Below, in pieces: positions 23,926 through 31,932 of a stretch of DNA of 48,766 nucleotides. The position numbers and the translations under genes are program-made. The notes under the pieces are model-generated. The model was not told the DNA's origin, made no database searches, and was given only the letters and a program-made list of their open reading frames with translations. The stretch is taken from contig KB291731.1 of the NCBI GenBank assembly GCA_000318405.1, positions 1 through 48,766 on the forward strand, read 5' to 3'. Numbering within the stretch: position 1 is the first letter of the stretch; every line of letters begins with the position of its first letter. This DNA is from Brevundimonas diminuta 470-4. Lineage in GTDB: Bacteria > Pseudomonadota > Alphaproteobacteria > Caulobacterales > Caulobacteraceae.

Positions 23926-24837
23926 TCAGGCGGCGACGACGGGGTGGCGCAGCTTGCCGATGCCGACGACCTCGGCCTCGACCGTATCGCCGGGCCACAT
24001 CCATTCCTGCGGATCCATGCCGGCGCCGACGCCTGCAGGCGTGCCGGTGGCGATGATGTCGCCGGGCTCCAGGGTGATGCCCTTGCTGATGTCGGCGATC
24101 AGCTCATCGACCTTGAACAGCATATAGGCCGTGTTGCTGCTCTGCTTCTGGACGCCGTTCAGCGACAGGGTCAGGTCCAGCGTCTGCGGGTCGGGAATCT
24201 CGTCCGCCGTGACGATGCATGGCCCCATCGGGGCGAAGCTGTCCTGCCCCTTGGAGTAGATCCACTGACCGGCGCGGCGGCAGTCGCGGGCGCTGACGTC
24301 GATCAGCACCGTATAGCCGAACACGTGCTTGAGCGCGTCCTCGCGGCTGACGCCCTTGGCGGTCGAGCCGATCACCGCCGCCAGTTCGACTTCCCAGTCC
24401 AACTGCTGGGTGATGGCGGCGTTGTGGACGATGGGATCGCCCGGCCCGACCACGGTCGTCGGCGGCTTGGAGAAGATCACCGGTTCGCGCGGCAGGTCGG
24501 CCGAGGTGTCGAGCGACTTGGCCGATTCCGCGACGTGTTCCGTATAGTTCAGGCCGATGCCGAAGATGTTCTTGCGCGGGCGCGGAATGGGGGCCAGCAG
24601 TTTGGCGTTGGACAGCGGCGAGGCGACGCCGACCGGATACAGGCCCTTGGCCTCCACCATCAGGGCGGACGCCGCCGATACGGCCTGAGGCCCCAGGTCG
24701 ATGAAGGCCAGCATGGTCGAGGGCAGGGCGACGCCGCGCGCCTGACCCAGTTTTTCAAGATCGACGATCAGGTCGCCGTCGATGGCCCCCAGCCGGGCCT
24801 CGGCCTCGACGCTGGCGCGATAGGTAACAAGACGCAT
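23926..24837 (-). CDS. Fumarylacetoacetate hydrolase-family protein (maleyl-/fumarylpyruvate hydrolase)
   Basis: A 303-residue FAH-fold hydrolase. Metal ligands are E149 and E151 (DWEVELAAVIG) and D180 (GYTVLIDVSARD). The entrance motif NIFGIGLNYTEHV is at 90-102 and GDIIATGTPAGVG is near the C-terminus. It follows the gentisate dioxygenase by 12 bp on the same strand. It should hydrolyse the ring-cleavage product to pyruvate plus fumarate or maleate. No maleylpyruvate isomerase gene is in the window, so either the isomerase is elsewhere or the enzyme takes maleylpyruvate directly. Confidence 0.9.
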   Translation of the reverse strand: MRLVTYRASVEAEARLGAIDGDLIVDLEKLGQARGVALPSTMLAFIDLGPQAVSAASALMVEAKGLYPVGVASPLSNAKLLAPIPRPRKNIFGIGLNYTEHVAESAKSLDTSADLPREPVIFSKPPTTVVGPGDPIVHNAAITQQLDWEVELAAVIGSTAKGVSREDALKHVFGYTVLIDVSARDCRRAGQWIYSKGQDSFAPMGPCIVTADEIPDPQTLDLTLSLNGVQKQSSNTAYMLFKVDELIADISKGITLEPGDIIATGTPAGVGAGMDPQEWMWPGDTVEAEVVGIGKLRHPVVAA

Positions 24838-24849
24838 GGGTTCTAAGTC

Positions 24850-25977
24850 CTATTCGGAGAGGATGGGTTGGTGGCCGCCGTTCTCGGCCAGGGCCTCTTC
24901 GCGATAGAGGCCCAGGGCGCGCATGACCGGCAGGTCGTGGAAGGCGAACAGGCAGGCGTCCTCGGTGTCCGAGGCGTTGGCGTGCTCGTGATACATCCAG
25001 GCCGGGACGACGAAGATGTCCCGCTCGCGCCAGTCGAACCGGCGGCCGTTGATGATGGAATAGCCCTGACCCTTGGCGCACTGATAGACGAAGCTGCCGG
25101 TCTGGCGGTGGGCCTTCGTCCGTTCGCCGGGGCGCAGCATCTGCATCGAGGCGCCGATGGTCTGCATGACCGGCCCGCCCGTGTTCGGGTTGACGTAGTC
25201 CATGTGGACGCCGTCGTAGGGGCTGCCGTCGGTGACGGCGGCGAAGCGTTGCAGGGCTTCATAGGTCGGCCCCCACTCATACTTCAGCAGCGGCGAGTAT
25301 GGCTTGTTCCAGGGCGTCGAGGCCGGGCGCAGGGCCGCGCCCGCCCACGTCGCCGTGCTGTCGTCGACGGGGAAGGAGACCGCCTGATTCAGATCCGGGT
25401 GGACCTCGTAGAAGTTGGCCTCCAGCGCATTCATCATCGGAATGTCGAGGCCGTCCTGCCAGATGCAGATCTCGCCGTCCTCGGCCACGCCGTGCTCGTG
25501 CCAGGTTCCGTTGGGGGTCAGCACGAAGTCGTTCGGCCCCAGCGTCATCTTGTGCCCGTCGACGTTGGTGAAGGCGCCGCGCCCTTCCATGATGAAGCGC
25601 AGGGCCGAGGCGCTGTGGCGATGGCTGGAGGCGCATTCGCCCGGCTTCATCACCTGCAGGCCGGAATAGAGCCAGCCCACGGCGGCGACCACGTCGGCCC
25701 GCCCCTTGTTCTCCAGATAGACGACGCGACGCCCGGCCTGTTCCGGCGTGACCAGATCCAGGGCCTTCAGCACATGGTCGCGCAGGTCGGCGTAGCGCCA
25801 CAGCATGGGTACGGAGGTCGAGATCGGCTCCCAGGGCTCGATCTTGTTGGCCACCGTCCACAGGGCGCCCGTCCCCAGCTCCGAGAGGCGGCGATAGTAG
25901 TCCACCAGTTCGGGGGTGTCGGCGACGTTGGCGCGGCCGATGACGTCCTCGCGGTATTGGTCGAAACGGTTCGTCAT
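24850..25977 (-). CDS. Gentisate 1,2-dioxygenase
   Basis: A 375-residue bicupin ring-cleavage dioxygenase. The N-terminal cupin has the iron ligands H119 and H121 (SSHRHSASALRF) and H160 (NGTWHEHG). A second cupin follows (HRQTGSFVYQCAKGQGYSIINGRRFDWRERDIFVVP...WMYHEH). The length is right for GtdA-type enzymes (340-380). ATG 25977 follows GGAGAGGGGT. It is first gene of a two-gene operon with the FAH-family hydrolase, under a TTATAG-AC-CTAAA-like operator. 5-Aminosalicylate, 5-nitrosalicylate or 5-hydroxyanthranilate dioxygenases share this fold, so the exact ring substrate needs testing against the upstream genes. Confidence 0.9.
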   Translation of the reverse strand: MTNRFDQYREDVIGRANVADTPELVDYYRRLSELGTGALWTVANKIEPWEPISTSVPMLWRYADLRDHVLKALDLVTPEQAGRRVVYLENKGRADVVAAVGWLYSGLQVMKPGECASSHRHSASALRFIMEGRGAFTNVDGHKMTLGPNDFVLTPNGTWHEHGVAEDGEICIWQDGLDIPMMNALEANFYEVHPDLNQAVSFPVDDSTATWAGAALRPASTPWNKPYSPLLKYEWGPTYEALQRFAAVTDGSPYDGVHMDYVNPNTGGPVMQTIGASMQMLRPGERTKAHRQTGSFVYQCAKGQGYSIINGRRFDWRERDIFVVPAWMYHEHANASDTEDACLFAFHDLPVMRALGLYREEALAENGGHQPILSE

Positions 25978-25999
25978 GACCCCTCTCCTCCACTAATAT

Positions 26000-26011
26000 T
26001 ATAGACCTAAA
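26000..26011. promoter_or_regulatory. Operator TATAG-AC-CTAAA between dioxygenase and nitrilase
   Basis: One mismatch from the perfect repeat at 20625-20636. It lies 22 bp upstream of the dioxygenase ATG and 68 bp upstream of the nitrilase ATG, in a 102-bp divergent promoter. It ties the ring-cleavage genes to the hydroxylase. Confidence 0.55.
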
Positions 26012-26079
26012 ATATCTTCCAATTGCTGTCAAACGCAACTAATCTGCGCCGAGGTTTCAGGGATGAAGAGGGGGCCGCG

Positions 26080-27033
26080 ATGTCTCAGTCCTACAAGGCG
26101 GCCGTGGTGCAGGCGGCGTCGATTCCGGGCGATCCCGGGGCGTCGGCGGCCAAGGCTGCGGACCTGATCCGTCAGGCGGCCGGCGAGGGCGCGCGGCTGA
26201 TCGTCTTTCCCGAGGCCTTCCTGGGCGGCTATCCGAAAGGCGCCTCGTTCGGCACGCCCGTCGGGATGCGCAAACCGTCGGGCCGAGAGGATTTCCGCCG
26301 CTACTATGAAGGCGCGATCGATCTGGACGGGCCCGAGGTGGCGGCCCTGGCTCAGGCGACGGCCGAGACCGGCGCCTTTGTGGTGATGGGCGTCATCGAG
26401 CGCGGCGGGGCGACGCTTTACTGCACGGTCCTGTTCTTCGACGGCGAGCGCGGTCTGATCGCCAAACACCGCAAGCTGATGCCGACGGGCGCCGAGCGGC
26501 TGATCTGGGGCTTCGGCGACGGCTCGACCATGCCGGTGATCGACACCTCCCTGGGTCGGATCGGGGCCGTCATCTGCTGGGAGAACTACATGCCCATGCT
26601 GCGCATGGCGATGTACGATCAGGGTATCGGCCTGTATTGCGCGCCGACGGCGGACGACCGCGACGGCTGGGCCGCCTCCATGCGCCATATCGCGCTCGAA
26701 GGCCGCTGCTTCGTCCTGTCCGCCTGCCAGCATATCCGGCGCGACGCCTATCCGGCGGACTATGACTGCGCTCTGGGCGATGCGCCGGACACAGTGCTGA
26801 TGCGCGGCGGCAGCATGATCGTCGCCCCTCTGGGGGAGGTGTTGGCCGGGCCCGACTATTCGGGCGAGACGATCCTCTACGCCCATATCGACCTGTCCGA
26901 GATTGCGCGCGCCAAATATGACTTCGACGTCGCGGGCCACTATGCGCGCCCCGATGTTTTCCAGTTGAGCGTCAACACGGCGCCGCAACGTCCGGTGCGC
27001 CGCATCGGGTCGGAGGACGACCTTGCTGTTTGA
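26080..27033 (+). CDS. Nitrilase (aromatic/arylacetonitrilase-like)
   Basis: A 317-residue nitrilase with the complete E45 (IVFPEAF), K132 (KHRKLMPTG), C166 (ICWENYMP) triad. The CWENYMP wording is that of true nitrilases rather than amidases. ATG 26080 follows GAAGAGGGGG; the open frame from 26023 is rejected. It would convert a nitrile, perhaps an aryl or indolic nitrile, to the acid plus ammonia. It is divergent from gentisate dioxygenase, and the next gene overlaps its end. Whether it serves the gentisate route or only shares the promoter region is unknown. Confidence 0.88.
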   Translation: MSQSYKAAVVQAASIPGDPGASAAKAADLIRQAAGEGARLIVFPEAFLGGYPKGASFGTPVGMRKPSGREDFRRYYEGAIDLDGPEVAALAQATAETGAFVVMGVIERGGATLYCTVLFFDGERGLIAKHRKLMPTGAERLIWGFGDGSTMPVIDTSLGRIGAVICWENYMPMLRMAMYDQGIGLYCAPTADDRDGWAASMRHIALEGRCFVLSACQHIRRDAYPADYDCALGDAPDTVLMRGGSMIVAPLGEVLAGPDYSGETILYAHIDLSEIARAKYDFDVAGHYARPDVFQLSVNTAPQRPVRRIGSEDDLAV

Positions 27034-27673
27034 CCTGTCGCAGCTGGAAGCGGGCGATCGCTACAAGCTGATGGCGTCGTCCATCACGCCCAGGCCGATC
27101 GCCTGGGTGACGACCCTGTCGCCGGACGGGGCGCGCAACGCGGCTCCCTACAGCTTCTTCAACATGATGGCGGCCGACCCGCCGCTGATCGCCCTGGGGC
27201 TGATGCGCAAGCCGAACGGCGAGCGCAAGGACACCTGCGCCAACATCGTCGCGACGGGCGAGTTTGTCGTCAATCTGGTGTCCGAAGACGATCTGGACGC
27301 CATGAACTGGACCTGCGCCGAGGCCCCGGCGGGCTATGACGAACTGGCCGCCGCCGGGGTGGCGACCGCGCCCTCCGCCATGATCAGCCCGCCGCGCATC
27401 GCCTCGGCGCCTGTCAGCTTCGAATGCAGGGTCGTCGAGACGCTGGACTTCGCGCCGGCCGCCACGGTGGTGATCGGACAGGTCCTGGCCCTGCACATGG
27501 ACGACCGCTTCGTCGATCCTGAGCGCCTGCATGTCGATACGCCCGCCATGCAGCTGATGGCCCGTATGCACGGCGCTGGCTGGTACGCGCGTTCGACCGA
27601 CCGGATTCAGCGGGACCGTCCCCGTTTCGAGGACCTGCGCCTCCATGCAGCCGGTTGCAGTACGGACGCCTGA
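27023..27673 (+). CDS. Flavin reductase-like (DIM6/NTAB) domain protein
   Basis: A 216-residue FMN-binding split-barrel protein (MASSITPRPIAWVTTLSPDGARNAAPYSFFN; NGERKDTCANIVATGEFVVNLV). It starts at TTG 27023 with GGAGG six bases upstream and overlaps the nitrilase by 11 bp, so it is translationally coupled. Family members are flavin reductases or FMN oxidoreductases. It could supply reduced flavin to an oxygenase, but the class A monooxygenases in this window reduce their own FAD, so its partner is unclear. Confidence 0.83.
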   Translation: MLFDLSQLEAGDRYKLMASSITPRPIAWVTTLSPDGARNAAPYSFFNMMAADPPLIALGLMRKPNGERKDTCANIVATGEFVVNLVSEDDLDAMNWTCAEAPAGYDELAAAGVATAPSAMISPPRIASAPVSFECRVVETLDFAPAATVVIGQVLALHMDDRFVDPERLHVDTPAMQLMARMHGAGWYARSTDRIQRDRPRFEDLRLHAAGCSTDA

Positions 27674-27686
27674 TCTCTGATCTTCG

Positions 27687-27701
27687 TTGCTATTAGCGCA
27701 A
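27687..27701 (+). promoter_or_regulatory. LysR-type box TTGCT-N5-CGCAA upstream of the amidohydrolase operon
   Basis: A 15-bp inverted repeat with one arm mismatch and a T-N11-A core. Its right edge is 89 bp before ATG 27791. The rest of the gap 27674-27790 is promoter and leader with nothing else recognised. Confidence 0.6.
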
Positions 27702-27790
27702 CAGACTGTATCAGCGAACCGCATTGTCAGGCTCATTGCATTTCCTGACAGTGCGGGGCTCCGGCGCGCCCGGGCTAGAGGGGATTTCAC

Positions 27791-29116
27791 ATGTACTCGC
27801 TTCGTCTTCCACGTTTCGCGTCTCTGATGGCGGCGGCATCGGCTGCGGCCCTGGCCGTTTTCGGCGCGCAGGCCGCCTCGGCCCAGGCGCAGCCGGACGG
27901 AGAGGTCACGGCTCTGGTGGGCGGCTCGGTGGTGTCGGTCGAGGACGGGCGGATCATTCCCGACGCCGTGGTCGTGATCGAGGGCCAGCGCATCGTCCGC
28001 GTCGGTCCGCGCAGCGAGGTCCAGCCCCCGGTCGGCGCCCGCATCATCTCGACGGAGGGCCGTTGGCTGGCTCCGGGGTTGATGAACATGCACGTTCACT
28101 TCGGCCTGAAGCTGCCGGGGGCGGCGGGGGCCGAACTCCAGAATGAAACGGACGCCCAGCAGGTGCTGCGCATGGCGCACAACGCCGAGCGTTCGCTGCG
28201 CGCAGGCGTGACCAGCGTGCGTCTGGTGTCCGAACTGCACGGCAACGACTTCGCCCTGAAACGCGCCATCCAGCGCGGCGAGGCGGTGGGCCCGCGCATC
28301 GAGACGGCGGGCGAACTGATCGTGCCGACGGGCGGTCACGGCTTCCTCGAAGTCGACGGCCCCTACGCCTTCGCCCGCGCCGCGCGCGAGCAGATCAAAC
28401 AAGGCGCCTCCTGGATCAAGATCGCCATTTCGGGCGGCATTTCCGACACCCACGGCGACATCGCCGCCGCGCCGATGACCGATGAAGAGCTCTCTGTCCT
28501 GATCGACGTGGCCCATCGCAACGGCGTGCGCGTCACCGCGCACAACGGCTCGCCCCAGGCGGCCATGCAGGCGCTGGAATACGGCATCGACGCCTTCGAG
28601 CACGGCTATCCCCTCACCGAGCCGGTGCTGCGGCGCATGGCCAAGGACGAGGCCTGGCTGATCCCGACCATCGTCGTCAGCCAGCCCGGCGCGCGCGCTT
28701 TCTACCAGCGGATCGGTTCGCCGGACTGGTATCTGGCGCGGGTCGACAGCGTGGGCAAGGATCACTGGGCCGTGCTGCAGCAGGCGATCCGTCTGGGCGT
28801 GCCGATCGCGCTGGGCACCGATCAGTTTCCGTTCGAGGACAATGAAGGCACGACCGCCACGGTGCGCGAAGCCGAACTCTATGTCGATGCGGGCATGACG
28901 CCGCTCCAGGCGCTTCAGGCCGCCACCATCCAGCCCGCGCGCATGATGCGTCGCGACGCCGATATCGGCAGCATCACGGTCGGCAAATACGCCGACATCG
29001 TCATTCTGGACGGCGACCCCACCAAGAACATCGGCGCCCTGCGCTCGCTCAGCTTCGTCATGAAGGGCGGGGCGGTGGTGCGCGACGACCACGGCCTGTC
29101 CGGTCAGGCGCGCTGA
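27791..29116 (+). CDS. Exported amidohydrolase (Xaa-Pro/Xaa-Arg dipeptidase-like)
   Basis: A 441-residue metal-dependent hydrolase of the imidazolonepropionase-like amidohydrolase group. A Sec signal peptide (LMAAASAAALAVFGAQAASA, about 12-31) makes it periplasmic. The binuclear site is complete: H101/H103 (MHVHFG), K210 (WIKIAISGG, carboxylated lysine), H251 (TAHNGS), H271 (FEHGYP) and D344 (GTDQFPF). Characterised relatives in Caulobacter and in environmental sequences are L-Xaa-L-Pro or L-Xaa-L-Arg/Lys dipeptidases. Together with the downstream symporter it suggests hydrolysis of a peptide or N-acyl amino acid outside the cytoplasm, then uptake. Confidence 0.85.
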   Translation: MYSLRLPRFASLMAAASAAALAVFGAQAASAQAQPDGEVTALVGGSVVSVEDGRIIPDAVVVIEGQRIVRVGPRSEVQPPVGARIISTEGRWLAPGLMNMHVHFGLKLPGAAGAELQNETDAQQVLRMAHNAERSLRAGVTSVRLVSELHGNDFALKRAIQRGEAVGPRIETAGELIVPTGGHGFLEVDGPYAFARAAREQIKQGASWIKIAISGGISDTHGDIAAAPMTDEELSVLIDVAHRNGVRVTAHNGSPQAAMQALEYGIDAFEHGYPLTEPVLRRMAKDEAWLIPTIVVSQPGARAFYQRIGSPDWYLARVDSVGKDHWAVLQQAIRLGVPIALGTDQFPFEDNEGTTATVREAELYVDAGMTPLQALQAATIQPARMMRRDADIGSITVGKYADIVILDGDPTKNIGALRSLSFVMKGGAVVRDDHGLSGQAR

Positions 29117-29138
29117 GCCTGCCGCGGAAACCTTGACC

Positions 29139-29405
29139 ATGTCTCAGTACGCTTCGTTCCGCGCGATGCACCGGCGGTATGTTCACCGCTGGCTGCTCGT
29201 CATCCCCTTCATCTGGCAGATCGGCCTGACGCCGCTGGTCAATACGGCGTCGGTGCGGGTCTTCTCTCTGCCCCTGCCGATGGTTTGGCAGATGGCGGGC
29301 ATCCTGGTCGCCACCGCCGTGATCGGCTTCGTCTTCTGGCGCGATGAGCGCATCGAGAAGGAACTGGGTCTGACCGATGATCGGGACGCGGAGGGTCTGT
29401 CGTGA
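29139..29405 (+). CDS. DUF3311-type small membrane protein, symporter partner
   Basis: An 88-residue protein with two hydrophobic segments (WLLVIPFIWQIGLTPLV; MVWQMAGILVATAVIGFVFW) and a charged C-terminus (RDERIEKELG). This small DUF3311/YhdT-like partner typically precedes a sodium:solute symporter. ATG 29139 is used; the Shine-Dalgarno is weak. Its stop overlaps the symporter GTG (GTGA, 29402-29405), so the pair is made together. Confidence 0.8.
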   Translation: MSQYASFRAMHRRYVHRWLLVIPFIWQIGLTPLVNTASVRVFSLPLPMVWQMAGILVATAVIGFVFWRDERIEKELGLTDDRDAEGLS

Positions 29406-30853
29406 CCCTGGTTCTGACCTTCGGCATCGTGCTGGCGACCATGATCGGCGCCATGCTATACGGACACCAGAAGTCCAAGGCCAAGACGGTGAGCGAATGG
29501 GCCGTCGGCGGTCGTAGTTTCGGCACCCTGATCTTCTGGTTCCTGAACGCGGGCGAGATCTACACGACCTTCGCCGTTCTGGGCATTTCAGGCTACGCCT
29601 GGGCCTATGGCGCGCCGGCCTATCTGGCTTTCACCTCCGTCTCGCTGGCGGCGACGCTGGGCTACTGGCTGATGCCGCGCATCTGGCAGGCGGGGCGTCA
29701 GGGCGGATTCATCACCCAGGCGGACTTCTTCGCCGCCCGCTATAAGGCGACCTGGCTGGGGTGCCTGGTCGGCCTGGCGGGGATCGCCGCCATCGTCGTC
29801 TATGTGCAGATCCAGATCACGGCCCTGAGCCTGATCCTGCGCCTGACGCTGGGGACCGAGGTGTCGGTGACGGCGGCGGCCATCATCGCCGCAGGCATCA
29901 TGCTGGCCTTCGTCTATGTGGCGGGGCTGCGTTCGGCCGCCTTCGCAGCCGGGGTCAAGGACGTGCTGATGATCGTTCTGGTCGTCGGGCTGAGCGCCAC
30001 CGTCGCGGGCAAGGTCGGCGCCTCGTCCATTCTGGACGTGTTTGCGCGGGTTCAGGACCAGCATCCGGGCATCGGCGTCTTTCCGGGCTTGGTCCCCGAA
30101 GCGGGCCTGACGGTGACCTGGATGATGACGGCGGCCCTGAACGTCGCCCTGGGAACCTGGATCTTCCCGCACATGTTCCAGCTCTGCTACGCGGCCGGCA
30201 GCCGCAAGGCCATCCGCCGCAACGCCGTGCTGCAGCCGATCTATTCCCTGTCCTTCTTCTTCATCATCCTGCTGGGCTTCGGCGCCCTGCTGGCTGGGGT
30301 TTCTCCGCCGGGCGGTGACGTCAACGCCGCCCTGCTGCAGTTCGTGTCCGACGCCTATCCGGCGTGGATGATCGGCCTGCTGGCCGGGACCGCCTGCCTG
30401 CTGGCGCTGGTGCCGGGTTCGGTGCTGCTGCTGACGGCGGGGTCGATCTTCAGCCGCAACGTGGTCATGCCGCTCAAGCCGGACCTCAGCGACCGGGCCA
30501 GTCTGCTGGTTTCGCGGCTGTCGATGGTGGGCTTTGCGGCGGTGGCCGTGTGGCTGACGATCGGCGCGACCTCGTCTCTGGTCGAGATCGGCCTGGCCGC
30601 CTATGCCGCCATCGGCATGTTGGCGCCCGGCGTCTTCCTCGCCTTCCTGTGGCCCCGCGCCAATGCGATCGGCGTAGCGGCGGGCATCGGCGCGGGCTAT
30701 GCGGCCCTGCTGCTGCCGTCCGCCCAGTCGCTGTGGGCGGCCCTGCTGCCGGGCTGGGACAAGGGACTGGTGGCGATGGGCGTTAACGCCCTTGTCGCGG
30801 TCATCGTCGTGCTGCTGACGACGCGTGGCGGTGTAAGGGAAGGCGCGCGCTAA
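29402..30853 (+). CDS. Sodium:solute symporter (SSS family)
   Basis: A 483-residue inner-membrane transporter with about 12-13 hydrophobic helices. The first is VLTFGIVLATMIGAMLYG, then the SSS-typical EWAVGGRSFGTLIFWFLNAGEIYTTFAVLG. The GTG start overlaps the stop of its small partner. PutP-, PanF- and peptide/amino-acid-type SSS carriers share this layout. Position after an exported dipeptidase and before a dehydrogenase set suggests uptake of an amino or imino acid. It ends eight bases from the convergent LysR gene, with no room for a separate terminator. Confidence 0.88.
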   Translation: MTLVLTFGIVLATMIGAMLYGHQKSKAKTVSEWAVGGRSFGTLIFWFLNAGEIYTTFAVLGISGYAWAYGAPAYLAFTSVSLAATLGYWLMPRIWQAGRQGGFITQADFFAARYKATWLGCLVGLAGIAAIVVYVQIQITALSLILRLTLGTEVSVTAAAIIAAGIMLAFVYVAGLRSAAFAAGVKDVLMIVLVVGLSATVAGKVGASSILDVFARVQDQHPGIGVFPGLVPEAGLTVTWMMTAALNVALGTWIFPHMFQLCYAAGSRKAIRRNAVLQPIYSLSFFFIILLGFGALLAGVSPPGGDVNAALLQFVSDAYPAWMIGLLAGTACLLALVPGSVLLLTAGSIFSRNVVMPLKPDLSDRASLLVSRLSMVGFAAVAVWLTIGATSSLVEIGLAAYAAIGMLAPGVFLAFLWPRANAIGVAAGIGAGYAALLLPSAQSLWAALLPGWDKGLVAMGVNALVAVIVVLLTTRGGVREGAR

Positions 30854-30861
30854 GCCAGCCT

Positions 30862-31779
30862 TCAGTCGCGCCCTGTCTCGGTCTCGTTCCAGCCCTTGAT
30901 GCGGGTTTCGAACGCGGCCAGCAGGCGCGCGGGCGCGCCGTCCAACTGACGCCCCAGCCGGTGGATCAGGCTGATGGTCGTGTCTTCGAGGTTGGCCTCG
31001 CTGAGCGGGCGGACCACCAGGGTTCCTTCTTCCAGTTCGCTCGTCACCGCGATGCGCGGCAGGACGGTGACCATCCGGCCCGCCCGCGCCGCCTCGCGCA
31101 TCACATACAGGGAGGTCGTGGTCAGGGCGGGCTCCAGCCACACCTGTTCACGCCGCTCGGCCTCGCGCAGGATCTGGCGGATTCTCAGGCCGATGTCCGG
31201 CAGGCACAGGTCGAAAGCGCTCAGCTGGGGCAGGGACACGCTTTTCAGCCGCGCCGCCGGGTGATCGGGCGCGCACACCACCATCAAGGGCTGGGCCGCC
31301 ACCGCGCGGACGCGGATCTTGGGCTCGGCGCAGTCGTTGAAGATCAGGCCGAAGTGGGCGTTGTCGTCCAGGACGGCCCGGACGATTTCGGTCGTCGACT
31401 GCACCGATACGGACGCGGCGATGCCAGGATGCTGGCCCTGGAATTCCTCAAGGACCTTGGAGAAGAAGCCGCCCAGAAAGCCCTCGCCGACCGCGATGCT
31501 GACCTTGCCCGCCTTCATCTGCCGATGCTCGTGAAGCCGGTTCATGAAGGCTTCTTCGTTGGCGACGCAGCCCTGATAGTATTCGTAGGCCAGCCGGCCC
31601 GCCTCGGTCATGCGGATCGAGCGCCGTCCGCGTTCGATCAGGGCCACGCCCATGTCGCGTTCCAGTTGTGCGATCTGACGGCTGATGGAGGAGACGGCGA
31701 CGCCGATCTTGTCGCTGGCCAGGCGCATCGAGCCCAGACGCGCAGCCTCGTGGAAGTAATAAAGCGCGTTTCCCTGCAT
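30862..31779 (-). CDS. LysR-family transcriptional regulator of block C
   Basis: A 305-residue LysR protein. The N-terminal HTH is ALYYFHEAARLGSMRLASDKIGVAVSSISRQIAQLERDMGVALIERGRR, followed by a ligand-binding domain (AVGEGFLGGFFSKVLEEF, LCLPDIGLRIRQIL). AGGAGG precedes ATG 31779. Its promoter holds a TTGCG-N5-CGCAA box 33 bp upstream (31813-31827), consistent with autorepression, and the same box precedes the two other block C operons. It is very probably the regulator of the amidohydrolase, DapA-like and VOC/RidA/receptor operons. Confidence 0.92.
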   Translation of the reverse strand: MQGNALYYFHEAARLGSMRLASDKIGVAVSSISRQIAQLERDMGVALIERGRRSIRMTEAGRLAYEYYQGCVANEEAFMNRLHEHRQMKAGKVSIAVGEGFLGGFFSKVLEEFQGQHPGIAASVSVQSTTEIVRAVLDDNAHFGLIFNDCAEPKIRVRAVAAQPLMVVCAPDHPAARLKSVSLPQLSAFDLCLPDIGLRIRQILREAERREQVWLEPALTTTSLYVMREAARAGRMVTVLPRIAVTSELEEGTLVVRPLSEANLEDTTISLIHRLGRQLDGAPARLLAAFETRIKGWNETETGRD

Positions 31780-31812
31780 GGAGTCCTCCTAGGACGCGGA
31801 GGCTAGCGCGTG

Positions 31813-31827
31813 TTGCGCGAAACGCAA
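31813..31827. promoter_or_regulatory. LysR box TTGCG-N5-CGCAA in the lysR / DapA-like divergent promoter
   Basis: A perfect 5-5-5 inverted repeat around CGAAA with T-N11-A spacing. It lies 33 bp upstream of the LysR ATG and 105 bp upstream of ATG 31933. Confidence 0.68.
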
Positions 31828-31932
31828 TGATATTGGTCATTTGTCCCGTATTGTGAGCCCAAACGAAATGCTTGAGACAGGGCCATTCTGTCGCACAGTA
31901 TTGATCTAGAGGTGTTTGTGACTGGCAAGAGA

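Noticed and set aside
26023-26038. TTGC-N8-GCAA repeat between dioxygenase and nitrilase, similar to the block C LysR box
   Set aside because: Spacing is one base longer than TTGC-N7-GCAA of the three LysR boxes, which would change the helical phase, and the locus belongs to the MarR block.
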